From: Maricaulis sp048270265
Lineage (GTDB): Bacteria > Pseudomonadota > Alphaproteobacteria > Caulobacterales > Maricaulaceae
Length of the DNA stretch: 64,000 nt
Direction: 5' to 3'
Assembly: GCF_048270265.1 (NCBI RefSeq)
Contig: NZ_JBLWTD010000013.1
Coordinates: forward strand, 21,332-85,331
Positions 41,932-51,605 of this stretch are shown here, piece after piece (the stretch's first letter is position 1; each line of letters begins with the position of its first letter). The translations under genes were made by a program, and so were the position numbers. A model generated the notes under the pieces. The model did not search any database, was not told where the DNA came from, and saw only the letters and a program-made list of their open reading frames with translations.

Positions 41932-42634
41932 GGCGATCCCCCTTTTCAGGTGTGAATTTCCCGATCAGGCGTGACGGATTCACGCCGTTGACCGGCCTGC
42001 CCCATGGCAGAACGAAAATTTCTCTAGGATCTCGGGTTGTCCTCGGCCCTTCGGCCCGGGCCCGGCGTGTGCCAGGCGGTTACCCATGATCCGCATCGCC
42101 GATCGGCAATGACGGATCCCATATGTGCGATCTGTGGTCGGACGCGTTGGTGCGCCTCTTGATATTTGAAGGCTAGATCGGGAAATGTTGCAACGCAACA
42201 AATTTATCAGAAATCACGAAATATCGTAGATTTTCTCACTTTTTCCTCATTTCGACTCCTGTAACGCAATTTTCTGCTTCAAAAGAAAGCGCTGGCGTCG
42301 GCCGCCGCCAGCTAGTCAATCCACAGAGTCGCGACAACAGGAATGCCGCCCGGAAATTGCTGCAGCTGCTCAAAGGAAGGTCAACCCGATTTCCCGCATT
42401 CGCTGAGACTGAGGCTCTCGCGCCCGAATCCGGGCAGGCATGCCTGCTTTTGCAGCAGCGCCAATCCATCGCAAGTCGCAATGAAGCCACTATAGGTGTG
42501 TCGTTCCGGGCAAATTATTGCCCCGCGCAACCCCGCCGAGAGCCGGAACGCACATTTAGTGCACATTTTTGCTTGCCATCACGCCGAGGGCAGGTCACCT
42601 TGCACTGCAACACGAATGAGGAAGCCACCGCGTC
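41932..42634. other. Intergenic region between divergent amtB and the ilv-leu operon
   Basis: About 700 bp contain no gene with normal codon bias. A palindrome TGTTGC-AAC-GCAACA lies at 42186-42200, in an AT-rich stretch (42175-42280) that could hold the amtB promoter. Further right, GCAC-ATTTA-GTGC (42550-42562) is a small inverted repeat 70-odd bases before the leader ORF. Promoters for both operons must lie here but are not assigned. Confidence 0.5.
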
Positions 42635-42772
42635 ATGCGTAACCGCGTCACCCCAGAGCCGATTATTTCGGCCGCCGTCCTGCCGGACGTGCGGGTGCTG
42701 TCGACCGCGCTCCTCCTCCTTGTACTTATTCTCACCTCCATAACGGGAGCGGTCTCCGCGCCTGCCGGTTAG
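42635..42772 (+). CDS. Branched-chain amino-acid leader peptide (attenuator control)
   Basis: The 45-codon ORF has GAGGAAG about 11 bases ahead of its ATG and begins MRNRVTPEPIISAAVLPDVR, then VLSTALLLLVLILTSITGAV, SAPAG and TAG. Residues 26-33 are eight Leu/Val/Ile in a row, and 18 of 45 residues are branched-chain. It ends 14 bases before a 21-bp-stem terminator and 84 bases before ilvD. This is the classic layout of ilv/leu leader peptides: when charged Leu/Val/Ile tRNAs are scarce, a stalled ribosome would prevent terminator formation. The hydrophobic run could also suggest a membrane peptide, but the context strongly favours attenuation. Confidence 0.85.
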   Translation: MRNRVTPEPIISAAVLPDVRVLSTALLLLVLILTSITGAVSAPAG

Positions 42773-42786
42773 CAAACGCAAACTTG

Positions 42787-42840
42787 GCAGACACGAAAAA
42801 CCCCGCTTCCGGAACCTGGAGCGGGGTTTTTCGTGTCTGC
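42787..42840 (+). terminator. Attenuator terminator upstream of ilvD
   Basis: Arms at 42787-42807 and 42820-42840 are perfectly complementary over 21 bp, with a 12-nt loop (TCCGGAACCTGG). The core is CCCCGCT/AGCGGGG, followed by TTTTT that is itself part of the outer stem. It lies between the leader stop and the ilvD start (42857), so it must be read through for the operon to be expressed. Confidence 0.9.
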
Positions 42841-42856
42841 GACACGGGAAATTCTG

Positions 42857-44575
42857 ATGTCGACTGAAAAACCGAAGACTTCCGATACCATCACGCTCGG
42901 CGCCGCGCGTGCACCGGCGCGTGCCATGCTGCGGGCGACGGGCATGTCGGATGCGGATTTCGACAAGCCGATGATCGCCGTGGTCAATACCTGGACCACG
43001 GTGACGCCGTGCAACATGCACCTGGCCGATCTGGCCGCACCGGTTCGCGATGCGATCCGCGAGGCGGGCGGTGTGCCGGTCGATTTCAACACCATCGTCG
43101 TCTCCGACGGCATCTCGATGGGCACGCAGGGCATGCGCGCATCGCTGATCTCGCGCGAGGTGATCGCCGATTCGATCGAGCTGGCCGTGCGCGGTCACTC
43201 GCTGGACGGGCTGATCGTGCTGGTCGGTTGCGACAAGACCATCCCCGCTGCCGCCATGGCGCTGGCGCGAATGGATATCCCCGGCTGCGTCCTCTATGGC
43301 GGCACGATCATGCCCGGCCGCCAGGGCGACAAGGATCTGTCGATCCAGGATGTGTTCGAGGCCGTTGGCGCCCATGCCTGCGGCACGCTGGACGATGCCG
43401 GACTGGCCGAGGTCGAGAAGGCCGCCTGCCCCGGCGCCGGTGCCTGTGGCGGCCAGTTCACCGCCAACACGATGGCGATGATCCTGTCGATGATGGGCCT
43501 GTCACCGATGGGCGCCAATGACATCCCGGCACCGCACCCGGACAAGGCCGAAGCGGCTGCGCGTTGCGGCCGGCTGGTGGTTGATCTGGTCAAGTCGGGC
43601 ACCCGCCCGCGCAGCTTCATCACCGAGGTCTCGCTGCGCAATGGCGCCATCGCCGCGTCGGCCAGCGGCGGCTCGACCAATGCCGTCCTGCACCTGGCCG
43701 CCATTGCGGCGGAAGCCGGGGTGCCCTTCTCGATCAATACTTTCGACGAGGTCTCCGCGACCGCTCCGGTGATCACCGATCTCAAGCCGGGCGGCCGTTT
43801 CTTCGCCCACCACCTGTTCCTGGCCGGCGGCACGCGCCTGTTCGGCCAGCGCCTGATGGAAGCGGGATGCCTGGCCGATGCCCCGACCGTGACCGGCAAG
43901 ACCCTGTTCGAGGAATTCGCCAGCGCCGTTGAATCACCCGGCCAGCGCGTCGTCCGCACCGTCGCCGATCCGGTCAAGCCCGATGGCGGTTTCCGCATCC
44001 TCTATGGCGATCTGGCCACGGACGGCGCAGTTCTCAAACTGTCCGGCCATTCCCACACCCGTTTCGAGGGCCCGGCCCGCGTGTTCGAACGCGAGGAGGA
44101 CGCCTTTGCCGCCGTCGAGGACAACCGCATCAAACGCGGCGATGTCATCATCATCCGCAATGAGGGCCCGCGCGGCGGTCCCGGCATGCGCGAAATGCTG
44201 GGCATCACCGGCGCCCTGGTCGGCCAGGGCCTGAGCGAGCATGTCGCCCTGATCACCGATGGCCGGTTTTCCGGTGCCTCCAAGGGCTTCGTCATCGGTC
44301 ATGTCTGTCCGGAAAGCGTCGAGGGCGGTGCCATCGGCCTGATCCGCGAGGACGACACCATCCGCATCGATGTCGCCGCGCGCCGCATTGATTGCGATGC
44401 CGACCTGGATGCCCGCCGCAAGGGCTGGACCCCGCCCGAGCCCAATCCGATGGGCGGCGTCTTCACCAAATATTCTCGCCTCGTCTCGCCGGCCTCGCAA
44501 GGCGCCGTGACGATCGAACTCACCACCACCCCGTCCTCACAACCATCCGAGACCACCCAGGAGACTTCCGCATGA
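42857..44575 (+). CDS. ilvD: Dihydroxy-acid dehydratase
   Basis: The 572-aa Fe-S dehydratase makes 2-oxo acids from dihydroxy acids in Ile/Val synthesis. It has NTWTTVTPCNMHLADLA, VGCDKTIPAAAMALAR, and the cluster-binding CPGAGACGGQFTANTM, plus NEGPRGGPGMREM and TDGRFSGASKGFVIGHV. The ATG at 42857 sits 17 bases after the attenuator and has GGGAAA upstream; a GTG at 42833 would lie in the terminator stem. It is the first structural gene of the nine-gene operon, overlapping ilvC by ATGA. Confidence 0.97.
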   Translation: MSTEKPKTSDTITLGAARAPARAMLRATGMSDADFDKPMIAVVNTWTTVTPCNMHLADLAAPVRDAIREAGGVPVDFNTIVVSDGISMGTQGMRASLISREVIADSIELAVRGHSLDGLIVLVGCDKTIPAAAMALARMDIPGCVLYGGTIMPGRQGDKDLSIQDVFEAVGAHACGTLDDAGLAEVEKAACPGAGACGGQFTANTMAMILSMMGLSPMGANDIPAPHPDKAEAAARCGRLVVDLVKSGTRPRSFITEVSLRNGAIAASASGGSTNAVLHLAAIAAEAGVPFSINTFDEVSATAPVITDLKPGGRFFAHHLFLAGGTRLFGQRLMEAGCLADAPTVTGKTLFEEFASAVESPGQRVVRTVADPVKPDGGFRILYGDLATDGAVLKLSGHSHTRFEGPARVFEREEDAFAAVEDNRIKRGDVIIIRNEGPRGGPGMREMLGITGALVGQGLSEHVALITDGRFSGASKGFVIGHVCPESVEGGAIGLIREDDTIRIDVAARRIDCDADLDARRKGWTPPEPNPMGGVFTKYSRLVSPASQGAVTIELTTTPSSQPSETTQETSA

Positions 44576-45597
44576 CCACGTCACAAACCCCTGCCACGCC
44601 CCGCCGCATGGCCTTCGAGATCGACACCGCCGCCTTCAAGGCGAAACCGGTGGCCGTCATCGGCTATGGCAGCCAGGGCCGCGCCCATGCGCTGAACATG
44701 AAGGAAAGCGGTTGCGATGTGATCGTCGGCGTCCGTCCCGGCGGCAAGGGCGACAAGCGCGCGAAGGCCGACGGCCTGCGCACCGCACCGATCCCGGACG
44801 CGGCCCGCGAAGCCTCGGTGATCGCCATCCTGACCCCGGACATGTCGCACGAGGGTATCTTCCGCGACCAGATCGCGCCCAATCTGAACGCCGGCGATGC
44901 CGTTCTGTTTGCCCATGGCTTCACCGTCCATTACGGCCGCATCGAAGCGCCGGACGATGTCGACATCATCCTCGTTGCGCCCAAGGGCCCGGGCGATCTG
45001 GTGCGGCGCGAATTCGAGCGCGGCCGCGGCGTGCCCTGCCTGTTCGCCGTGCACCAGGACGCGACCGGCACCGCCCGTGACCGGGCACTGAGCTATACGG
45101 CCTGTATCGGCGGCTCCACGGCCGGTGTGATCGAGACCACCTTCGCCGAGGAAACCGAGACCGACCTGTTCGGCGAGCAGGCCGTGTTGTGCGGCGGTGC
45201 GACCGAGCTGGTCCTGGCCGGTTACGAGACCCTGACCGAGGCCGGATACCAGCCCGAAGTCGCCTATTTCGAATGCATGCACGAGCTCAAGCTGATCGTG
45301 GACCTGCTCTATGAGGGCGGGCTGGCCAAGATGCATGAATTCATCTCGGAGACCGCGATCTATGGCGATCTGCGCTCGGGTCCGCGCGTCATCAATTCCG
45401 AGACCAAGGCGCGGATGAAGGAAGTTCTCACCGATATCCAGGACGGCACATTCGCCCGCGACTGGATCATGGAGAACCAGGCCGGCAAGCCGCAATACAA
45501 CGCCCTGCTGCGCAAGGATCTCGAACATCCGATCGAAAAAACCGGTGCCGAGCTGCGCGCAGAAATGCCGTGGCTGCAAGCCGGCGCCAATACCTGA
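44572..45597 (+). CDS. ilvC: Ketol-acid reductoisomerase (class I)
   Basis: The 341-aa enzyme reduces and isomerises acetolactate or acetohydroxybutyrate. It has the NADPH site VAVIGYGSQGRAHALNMKESG, PKGPGDLVRREFERGRGVP, ETTFAEETETDLFGEQAVLCGG (Mg-binding acids) and the KARI C-terminal knotted helical domain. The length is that of class I enzymes. It begins in the ilvD stop (ATGA) and is followed 22 bases later by ilvG. Confidence 0.97.
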   Translation: MTTSQTPATPRRMAFEIDTAAFKAKPVAVIGYGSQGRAHALNMKESGCDVIVGVRPGGKGDKRAKADGLRTAPIPDAAREASVIAILTPDMSHEGIFRDQIAPNLNAGDAVLFAHGFTVHYGRIEAPDDVDIILVAPKGPGDLVRREFERGRGVPCLFAVHQDATGTARDRALSYTACIGGSTAGVIETTFAEETETDLFGEQAVLCGGATELVLAGYETLTEAGYQPEVAYFECMHELKLIVDLLYEGGLAKMHEFISETAIYGDLRSGPRVINSETKARMKEVLTDIQDGTFARDWIMENQAGKPQYNALLRKDLEHPIEKTGAELRAEMPWLQAGANT

Positions 45598-45619
45598 ACG
45601 CCGAGACCTGGACCTGATC

Positions 45620-47326
45620 ATGACCCTGTTGTCGACCCAGCCCGAGACCCAAGCCCCGCCCCAGGCGCGCTCCCGCAATACGGGGGCGCATCTGGTGGTG
45701 CGCACACTGGAGGATCTCGGCGTCACCCGGATATTCGGTTATCCGGGCGGCGCGATCATGCCTGTCTATGACGCACTGACCGGGTCGAGCCTGCAGCATG
45801 TCCTGGTGCGCCACGAACAGGCCGCCGCCTTTGCCGCCGACGCCCAGGCGCGAATCACCGGCAAGGCCGGTGTCTGCCTGGCCACCTCGGGACCGGGGGC
45901 GACCAATCTCCTGACGGGCATCGCCAATGCCTACATGGATTCCGTGCCGATGATCATCCTGACGGGCCAGGTCCCGTCCGGTCTGATGGGCACGGATGCC
46001 TTCCAAGAAGTCGATGTTTTCGGTATGACCATGCCGGTCGTAAAACATTCGATCATTATCCGGGATGCCAATCGCATCCCTGAGATGATCGCTGAAGCCT
46101 TCCGGATCGCAGAAGAGGGCCGTCCCGGTCCGGTTCTGATCGATCTGCCCAAGGACGTGCTACAGGCCGAGGCATCACCGCCCCCCCCAGGCGCGCCTCG
46201 TCCTGCGGCAGCGCCGTTGCTCGCCTCTCCCCCCCTTTTAGAGGCGGCAACGGCTCTGCTAACCCAGGCCCGGCGCCCGGTGCTGTATATCGGCGGCGGC
46301 GTCGGGCTCGGGAACGCCGTCGAACACCTGCGTGATTTCATGGCCCGCACCGGCATCCCCGCCGTTGCGACCCTGAAAGGCCTGGGCACACCGCATCCCG
46401 ACGCCCTGAACTTCCTCGGCATGCTGGGCATGCACGGCACGCGGACGGCCAATCTGGCAGTCCAGGAAAGCGATCTGCTGCTGTGCGTCGGTGCGCGCTT
46501 CGATGATCGTGCCACCGGCAAGCCCGACACGTTCGCGCCGGATGCCCGCATCATTCACATCGATGGCGATCCGGCGGAAATCGGCAAGCTGCGCTGGGCT
46601 GACGTTGCCATCGGTTGCGATATCGCCGACGCGCTGACCCGCTTCGATCCCGGCTATCTGGACATCGAGGACTGGCGCCGGACCTGTGCCGAACGGCTGA
46701 AGGAATTTGCCTTCGATTACAATGCGCCCGGTTCCGGCATTTTCGCCCCGGCCCTGCTGAAGCAATTATCCGAGACGGCCGGCGATGATTTCATCGCCGC
46801 CTGCGATGTCGGCCAGCACCAGATGTGGGTGGCGCAGCATTGCCGCTTTGCACAGCCCTCGAGCCACCTGACCAGCGCCGGTCTGGGTGCGATGGGCTAT
46901 GGCCTGCCCGCCGGGATCGGTGCGGCCATGGAACGGCCCGACGCGAAGGTGGTCACCATCACCGGCGATGGCTCGATCATGATGAATATCCAGGAACTGG
47001 CGACGGCCCGCCGCTATGGCGTTCCGATCAAGATCCTGCTGCTCGACAATGGCACGCTGGGCCTGGTGCGCCAGTGGCAGGAATATTTCTTCGAGCAGAA
47101 CTTCTCGGAGATCGACCTCTACGACAATCCCGACTTCGCCGAAGTCGCCCGTGCCTTCGGCATCGAGGCCTTCACAGTGCATGCGCGCGACGAGGTTCCC
47201 GGTGCCATCGACCGCCTGTTGCGGTCACGCGGACCGATCCTGGCCCATGTGCTGATCGATCCACGCGAAAACGTCTGGCCGCTCGTGCCGCCCGGCGCAT
47301 CCAATGCTGACATGATGGAGAATTGA
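45620..47326 (+). CDS. ilvG: Acetolactate synthase large subunit (IlvG/IlvB-type)
   Basis: The 568-aa thiamine-pyrophosphate enzyme condenses pyruvate with pyruvate or 2-oxobutyrate. It shows GYPGGAIMPVYDAL, catalytic Glu in VRHEQAAAFAADAQAR, the FAD region, and the TPP motif GDGSIMMNIQELATARRYGVPIKILLLDN. The linker contains runs of C coding PPPPGAPRPAAAP. The ATG at 45620 is taken over an upstream frame opening because the family starts just after it. The short IlvM-type partner that follows makes ilvG the more fitting symbol than ilvB or ilvI. Confidence 0.95.
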   Translation: MTLLSTQPETQAPPQARSRNTGAHLVVRTLEDLGVTRIFGYPGGAIMPVYDALTGSSLQHVLVRHEQAAAFAADAQARITGKAGVCLATSGPGATNLLTGIANAYMDSVPMIILTGQVPSGLMGTDAFQEVDVFGMTMPVVKHSIIIRDANRIPEMIAEAFRIAEEGRPGPVLIDLPKDVLQAEASPPPPGAPRPAAAPLLASPPLLEAATALLTQARRPVLYIGGGVGLGNAVEHLRDFMARTGIPAVATLKGLGTPHPDALNFLGMLGMHGTRTANLAVQESDLLLCVGARFDDRATGKPDTFAPDARIIHIDGDPAEIGKLRWADVAIGCDIADALTRFDPGYLDIEDWRRTCAERLKEFAFDYNAPGSGIFAPALLKQLSETAGDDFIAACDVGQHQMWVAQHCRFAQPSSHLTSAGLGAMGYGLPAGIGAAMERPDAKVVTITGDGSIMMNIQELATARRYGVPIKILLLDNGTLGLVRQWQEYFFEQNFSEIDLYDNPDFAEVARAFGIEAFTVHARDEVPGAIDRLLRSRGPILAHVLIDPRENVWPLVPPGASNADMMEN

Positions 47327-47328
47327 CC

Positions 47329-47646
47329 ATGAGCAACACCCTGCACGTCGAAATATTCGAGACTGAAGGTGCACTTGTGCGGCTCGTCGGTCTGATCGAG
47401 CGCCGTGGCTTCACCATCGCCAGCATGGCGATGTCGGCGGCCAGCAATGGCAGCGCCCGCGTCACCCTCGACCTGACCGCCCGCAATGGCGGCCGCCAGA
47501 TCGATATCCTCGCCCGTCAGGTCGAGCGCCTGTTTGACGTCCATGCGGTTTCTCGTCCCGGCGCCGCCGATGCGATGCCCGATACTGCCGCGATTGCGCC
47601 GGCGACCACCGGCGAATGGAGGGACGGATGTCCACACCCACAATAG
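47329..47646 (+). CDS. ilvM: Acetolactate synthase small (regulatory) subunit, short IlvM-type
   Basis: The 105-aa product begins MSNTLHVEIFETEGALVRLVGLIERRGFTIASM, a single ACT domain, and ends in a proline/alanine-rich tail. It is much shorter than IlvH/IlvN of most alphaproteobacteria (about 160-180 aa) and matches the IlvM length class. It regulates or stabilises the large subunit, possibly by binding a branched-chain amino acid. It starts 2 bases after ilvG and its end overlaps leuA by 19 bases. Confidence 0.88.
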   Translation: MSNTLHVEIFETEGALVRLVGLIERRGFTIASMAMSAASNGSARVTLDLTARNGGRQIDILARQVERLFDVHAVSRPGAADAMPDTAAIAPATTGEWRDGCPHPQ

Positions 47647-49214
47647 ACCGCGCCCCGGCCAGTGATGACCGGCTGTATATTTTCGATACCACCCTGCGCG
47701 ATGGCGAGCAGGCCCCCGGCTTCTCGATGTCCCCGGCCGACAAGCTGGCTGTGGCACGGATGCTCGAACAGGTGAAGGTCGACACGATCGAGGCCGGCTT
47801 TGCAGCCGCCTCCCAGGGCGATGCCGAGGCCATCAGCCTGATCGCGTCGGAGATCAGCGGTCCAACCATTTGTTCGCTGGCCCGGGCCAATGAAGCCGAT
47901 GTCGATGCCGCCGCGCGGGCGCTGGAGCCGGCGCAGCGCAAACGCCTGCACGTCTTCCTCGCCACCAGCCCGATCCACCGCGAAGCCAAGCTGAAAATGT
48001 CCCGGCTGGAAGTGCTGCGGGCGATTGAAAAGGCCCTGCTGCACGCGCGCGGCCGTTTCGACGAGATCGAATTCTCGGCCGAGGATGCCCTGCGCACCGA
48101 GCCGGACTTCCTGATCGAGGCGATGAGTTGTGCCGCCAGCTTCGGGGCCGATGTCCTCAACGTTCCCGACACCGTCGGTGTCAGCGAGCCCGGCGAGATC
48201 CGCGACCTGTTCGCCATGCTCTCGGAGAAGGTCGAGCGGCCCGGACATGTGATCTTCTCGACCCATTGCCATGATGATCTCGGCCTGGCCGTCGCCAACA
48301 GCCTCGCCGCGGTGCAGGGCGGTGCGCGCCAGATCGAATGCTCAATCAATGGTATCGGCGAACGCGCCGGCAATTGCTCGCTCGAGGAAGTGGTGATGGC
48401 CCTGCGGGTCCGCGCCGACATCTTCGGCGTCACCACGCATCTGGACACGACCGGCCTGTGGCCGGCGAGCCAGAAACTGACGCGCGTCACCGGTGCGGCC
48501 CTGTCGCCCAACAAGGCGATTGTCGGCAAGAATGCCTTCTCGCATGAGGCCGGCATTCACCAGCACGGCATGCTGTCGGACCGGCGCACCTACGAGATCA
48601 TGACGCCGGAAAGCGTCGGATCCCCGGGCAGCGCCCTGGTACTGGGCAAGCATTCGGGCAAGCACGCCCTGACCCAGCGGCTGGCGCAGCTGGGCTATCA
48701 GCCCGATCCGGATACGCTGAGCGCGGCCTTCACCGCCTTCAAGGCCTATGCCGACGAATATGGCGAAGCGACCGATGCCGACCTGGTCGCGCTGATGGAG
48801 CACCGCTCCCAGAGCGGCTCGAAGTGGACAGTCCTGCGGACCGAACTGCGCACCACGACCGGCCCGAAACCACAGCAATTCGCCCGCGTCGAGCTGGAAC
48901 ATCCCGAGCGCGGCCGCGTCTCCGACATCGCCTCGGGCGACGGGCCGATGGCCTCGGCCTTCGCCGCGGTGCAACGGATCACCGGTACCACCGCCGAAGT
49001 GATTGGTCTGGAAACCCGGCTGGTCAATTCACCGGCAGGCCGGGATTTCGTCGCCGAGATCCGGCTCAATCTCAATGGAAACCAGGTCAGTGGCCGCGCC
49101 CGCGGTCCCGATGTGGTAACCGCAGCGATCGACGCCTTCTTGTTTACCCTCGACCGGGGTCAGGCCTTTGACCAGACCGGTGCCGCCCATTCTCCAACGG
49201 CGATCGCCGTCTAA
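47628..49214 (+). CDS. leuA: 2-isopropylmalate synthase
   Basis: The 528-aa enzyme joins acetyl-CoA and 2-oxoisovalerate, the first step of leucine synthesis. It has FDTTLRDGEQAPGFSMSP, THCHDDLGLAVANSLAA (metal-binding His), INGIGERAGNCSLEEVVMAL, HEAGIHQHGM and the C-terminal leucine-sensing domain. ATG 47628 has GGAGG 6 bases ahead; ATG 47616 lacks one. It overlaps the ilvM end. Confidence 0.97.
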   Translation: MSTPTIDRAPASDDRLYIFDTTLRDGEQAPGFSMSPADKLAVARMLEQVKVDTIEAGFAAASQGDAEAISLIASEISGPTICSLARANEADVDAAARALEPAQRKRLHVFLATSPIHREAKLKMSRLEVLRAIEKALLHARGRFDEIEFSAEDALRTEPDFLIEAMSCAASFGADVLNVPDTVGVSEPGEIRDLFAMLSEKVERPGHVIFSTHCHDDLGLAVANSLAAVQGGARQIECSINGIGERAGNCSLEEVVMALRVRADIFGVTTHLDTTGLWPASQKLTRVTGAALSPNKAIVGKNAFSHEAGIHQHGMLSDRRTYEIMTPESVGSPGSALVLGKHSGKHALTQRLAQLGYQPDPDTLSAAFTAFKAYADEYGEATDADLVALMEHRSQSGSKWTVLRTELRTTTGPKPQQFARVELEHPERGRVSDIASGDGPMASAFAAVQRITGTTAEVIGLETRLVNSPAGRDFVAEIRLNLNGNQVSGRARGPDVVTAAIDAFLFTLDRGQAFDQTGAAHSPTAIAV

Positions 49215-49228
49215 CCAGGAACACGACA

Positions 49229-50185
49229 ATGGCAATTCAGGAAACCGACTTCATCTGGCGCAATGGCGAGCTGATCGACTGGCAGGACGCCCAGACCCAT
49301 GTTCTCAGCCATGCCCTGCATTACGGCACCTCCGTGTTTGAGGGCATTCGCTGTTACGACACGCCCAATGGCCCGCAAATCTTCCGGCTGAAGGAACATG
49401 TCCGGCGCCTGTTCGATTCGGCGCGCGTCTACCACATGCCGCTGCCCTATACCGAGGCCGAGCTCGAGGAGGCCTGCAAACAGGTCATCCGCTCGAACCG
49501 GCTGAAAGACGCCTATATCCGCCCGATCGCCTTCTTCGGTTATGGCGGTATCGGCGTGCTGCCGGGCCAGGACACCAAGATCGAAGTCTGCATCGCGGCC
49601 TTCCCCTGGGGCGCCTATCTCGGCGAGGAAGCCCTGACCAAGGGCGTCAATTGCTGCATCTCCAGCTGGAACCGCCCGGCCCCGAACACGATTCCGACCG
49701 GTGCCAAGGCCGGCGGCAATTATCTCTCCTCGGTGCTGATCAGCCATGAGGCGCATTCGCGCGGCTTTGACGAAGGCATTGGCCTCGACGTCAACGGCCT
49801 GGTCTCCGAAGGTGCCGGCGAGAATATCTTCGTCGTCTCCGACGGCATTATCCGCACGCCGCCCACCTCGGCCTCCATCCTGTCGGGCCTGACCCGCGAT
49901 GCGGTGATCAAGCTGGCCGAAGCGGAAGGCTATGATGTGCGCGAACAGACCCTGTCGCGCGAGAGCCTCTATGTCGCCGACGAGATCTTCTTCACCGGCA
50001 CCGCCGCCGAGATCACCCCCGTGCGCTCGGTCGACGGTCATGTCGTGCGCTGCGAGGGCCGCGGCCCGATCGCCGAGCTGATGCAGAAGCGCTTCTTCGG
50101 CCTGTTCTCGGGCGAGACGCCGGACCGTCATGGCTGGCTGCACCCGGCCCACGGCAATGGCATGGAGGTGCAGCATGTCGCCTGA
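49229..50185 (+). CDS. ilvE: Branched-chain-amino-acid aminotransferase
   Basis: This 318-aa fold-type IV PLP enzyme carries out the final transamination for Ile, Val and Leu. HYGTSVFEGIRCYDTPNGPQIFRLKEHVRRLFDSA, the Lys region NRPAPNTIPTGAKAGGNYLSSVL, GLDVNGLVSEGAGENIFVV and IFFTGTAAEITPVRSVDG are all family motifs. It starts 14 bases after leuA with an AGGAA site, and overlaps leuC by 11 bases. Confidence 0.96.
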   Translation: MAIQETDFIWRNGELIDWQDAQTHVLSHALHYGTSVFEGIRCYDTPNGPQIFRLKEHVRRLFDSARVYHMPLPYTEAELEEACKQVIRSNRLKDAYIRPIAFFGYGGIGVLPGQDTKIEVCIAAFPWGAYLGEEALTKGVNCCISSWNRPAPNTIPTGAKAGGNYLSSVLISHEAHSRGFDEGIGLDVNGLVSEGAGENIFVVSDGIIRTPPTSASILSGLTRDAVIKLAEAEGYDVREQTLSRESLYVADEIFFTGTAAEITPVRSVDGHVVRCEGRGPIAELMQKRFFGLFSGETPDRHGWLHPAHGNGMEVQHVA

Positions 50186-51605
50186 CGACGGCACCACGCC
50201 GCGTTCCCTGTTCGACAAGGTCTGGGATGCCCACCAGGTCTCGGCGGAGACCGCCGAGACCCCGGGCGTGCTCTATATCGACCTGCACCTGATCCATGAG
50301 GTCACCTCGCCCCAGGCCTTCTCGGCCCTGGCGGCGCGGGGCCTCAAGGTGCGGCGCCCTGATCGCACCCTGGCGACCATCGACCACTCGACACCGACGC
50401 TCGACTTCACCGCCGGAGAGACCCCTCCCTATGCCACCAAGGCGGCGCAGCTGCAGGTCGAGATGCTCGAGGCCAATGCCGCCGCCCACGCCATCCCGCT
50501 GCATGGCTGGGGCAGTGATCATCGCGGTGTGGTGCATGTGATGGGTCCGGAACTGGGCGCGACCCAGCCGGGCATGACGGTGGTGTGCGGCGACAGCCAT
50601 ACCGCCACCCACGGCGCTTTCGGGGCGCTGGCCTTCGGCATCGGCACCACCGAGGTCGGCCATGTCCTGGCCAGCCAGTGCCTGTTGCAGCGCAAGCCGA
50701 AATCCCTGCGCGTCACCGTCAATGGCCGCGCCGGCCGGGGCGTCTCGGCCAAGGATATCGTGCTGGCGATCATCGCCCGGCTCGGGATTGATGGCGGCAC
50801 GGGCTGTGTGATCGAATATGCTGGCGAAGCCATCGAGGCGCTCGACATGGAGGGCCGGATGACGGTCTGCAACATGTCGATCGAGGCCGGTGCCCGCGCC
50901 GGCATGATCGCACCGGATGCCACCACCTTTGCCTGGCTGAAAGGCCGCAAGCTCGTCCCCGAGGGTGCCGCCTGGGACGAAGCCGTTGAGCGCTGGTCGC
51001 AGCTCGCCAGCGATCCCGGCGCTCGCTTTGATCGCGAGATCGAGCTTGATGCTGCCGAGATCGCACCGATGGTCACCTGGGGCACGGCCCCCGATACCGG
51101 CATCGCCATTGGCGGCCATGTGCCCGATGCGCGTTCGGCCTCGCACCAGAAATCGCTGGATTACATGCAGTTCGAGGCCGGCCAGCCGATTGCCGGCACA
51201 CCGGTCAACCAGGTCTTTATCGGCTCGTGCACCAATTCGCGCATCACCGATCTGCGCCAGGCCGCCGAGATCATGCGCGGCCGCCAGGTGGCACCGGGCG
51301 TGCGCGCCCTGGTCGTGCCCGGCTCGGTGCAGGTGCGCCGGCAGGCCGAGGCCGAGGGGCTGGACCAGGTCTTCATCACCGCCGGCGCGCAATGGCGCCA
51401 GCCGGGCTGTTCGATGTGTATCGCCATGAATGGAGATCGCGGCGAGACCGGCGAGCTGGTGGTCTCGACCTCCAACCGCAATTTCGAAGGCCGCCAGGGC
51501 CCCGGCGCGCGCACCGTGCTGGCCAGTCCGGCGACGGCGGCGGCGGCCGCCGTGACCGGACGCATCACCGATCCGCGCAGCCTGATGGAGGGCACCCATG
51601 TCTGA
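50175..51605 (+). CDS. leuC: 3-isopropylmalate dehydratase large subunit
   Basis: The 476-aa aconitase-family subunit isomerises 2- to 3-isopropylmalate with LeuD. The 4Fe-4S cysteines lie in IGSCTNSRITDLRQAAEI and QPGCSMCIAMNGD. VVCGDSHTATHGAFGALAFGIGTTEV is a family hallmark. ATG 50175 falls within the ilvE end (11-bp overlap). The leuD start lies 8 bases inside its 3' end. Confidence 0.97.
   Translation: MSPDDGTTPRSLFDKVWDAHQVSAETAETPGVLYIDLHLIHEVTSPQAFSALAARGLKVRRPDRTLATIDHSTPTLDFTAGETPPYATKAAQLQVEMLEANAAAHAIPLHGWGSDHRGVVHVMGPELGATQPGMTVVCGDSHTATHGAFGALAFGIGTTEVGHVLASQCLLQRKPKSLRVTVNGRAGRGVSAKDIVLAIIARLGIDGGTGCVIEYAGEAIEALDMEGRMTVCNMSIEAGARAGMIAPDATTFAWLKGRKLVPEGAAWDEAVERWSQLASDPGARFDREIELDAAEIAPMVTWGTAPDTGIAIGGHVPDARSASHQKSLDYMQFEAGQPIAGTPVNQVFIGSCTNSRITDLRQAAEIMRGRQVAPGVRALVVPGSVQVRRQAEAEGLDQVFITAGAQWRQPGCSMCIAMNGDRGETGELVVSTSNRNFEGRQGPGARTVLASPATAAAAAVTGRITDPRSLMEGTHV

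Noticed and set aside
41932..42250. Sigma-54/NtrC-type promoter for amtB
   Set aside because: TGGCAC occurs on the reverse strand but the partner TTGCA-like element is not at the right distance, so no call was made.
42357..42743. 128-codon open frame overlapping the ilv leader peptide
   Set aside because: It has atypical codon use, no family match and no good ribosome binding site; the shorter leader frame explains the 3' part much better.
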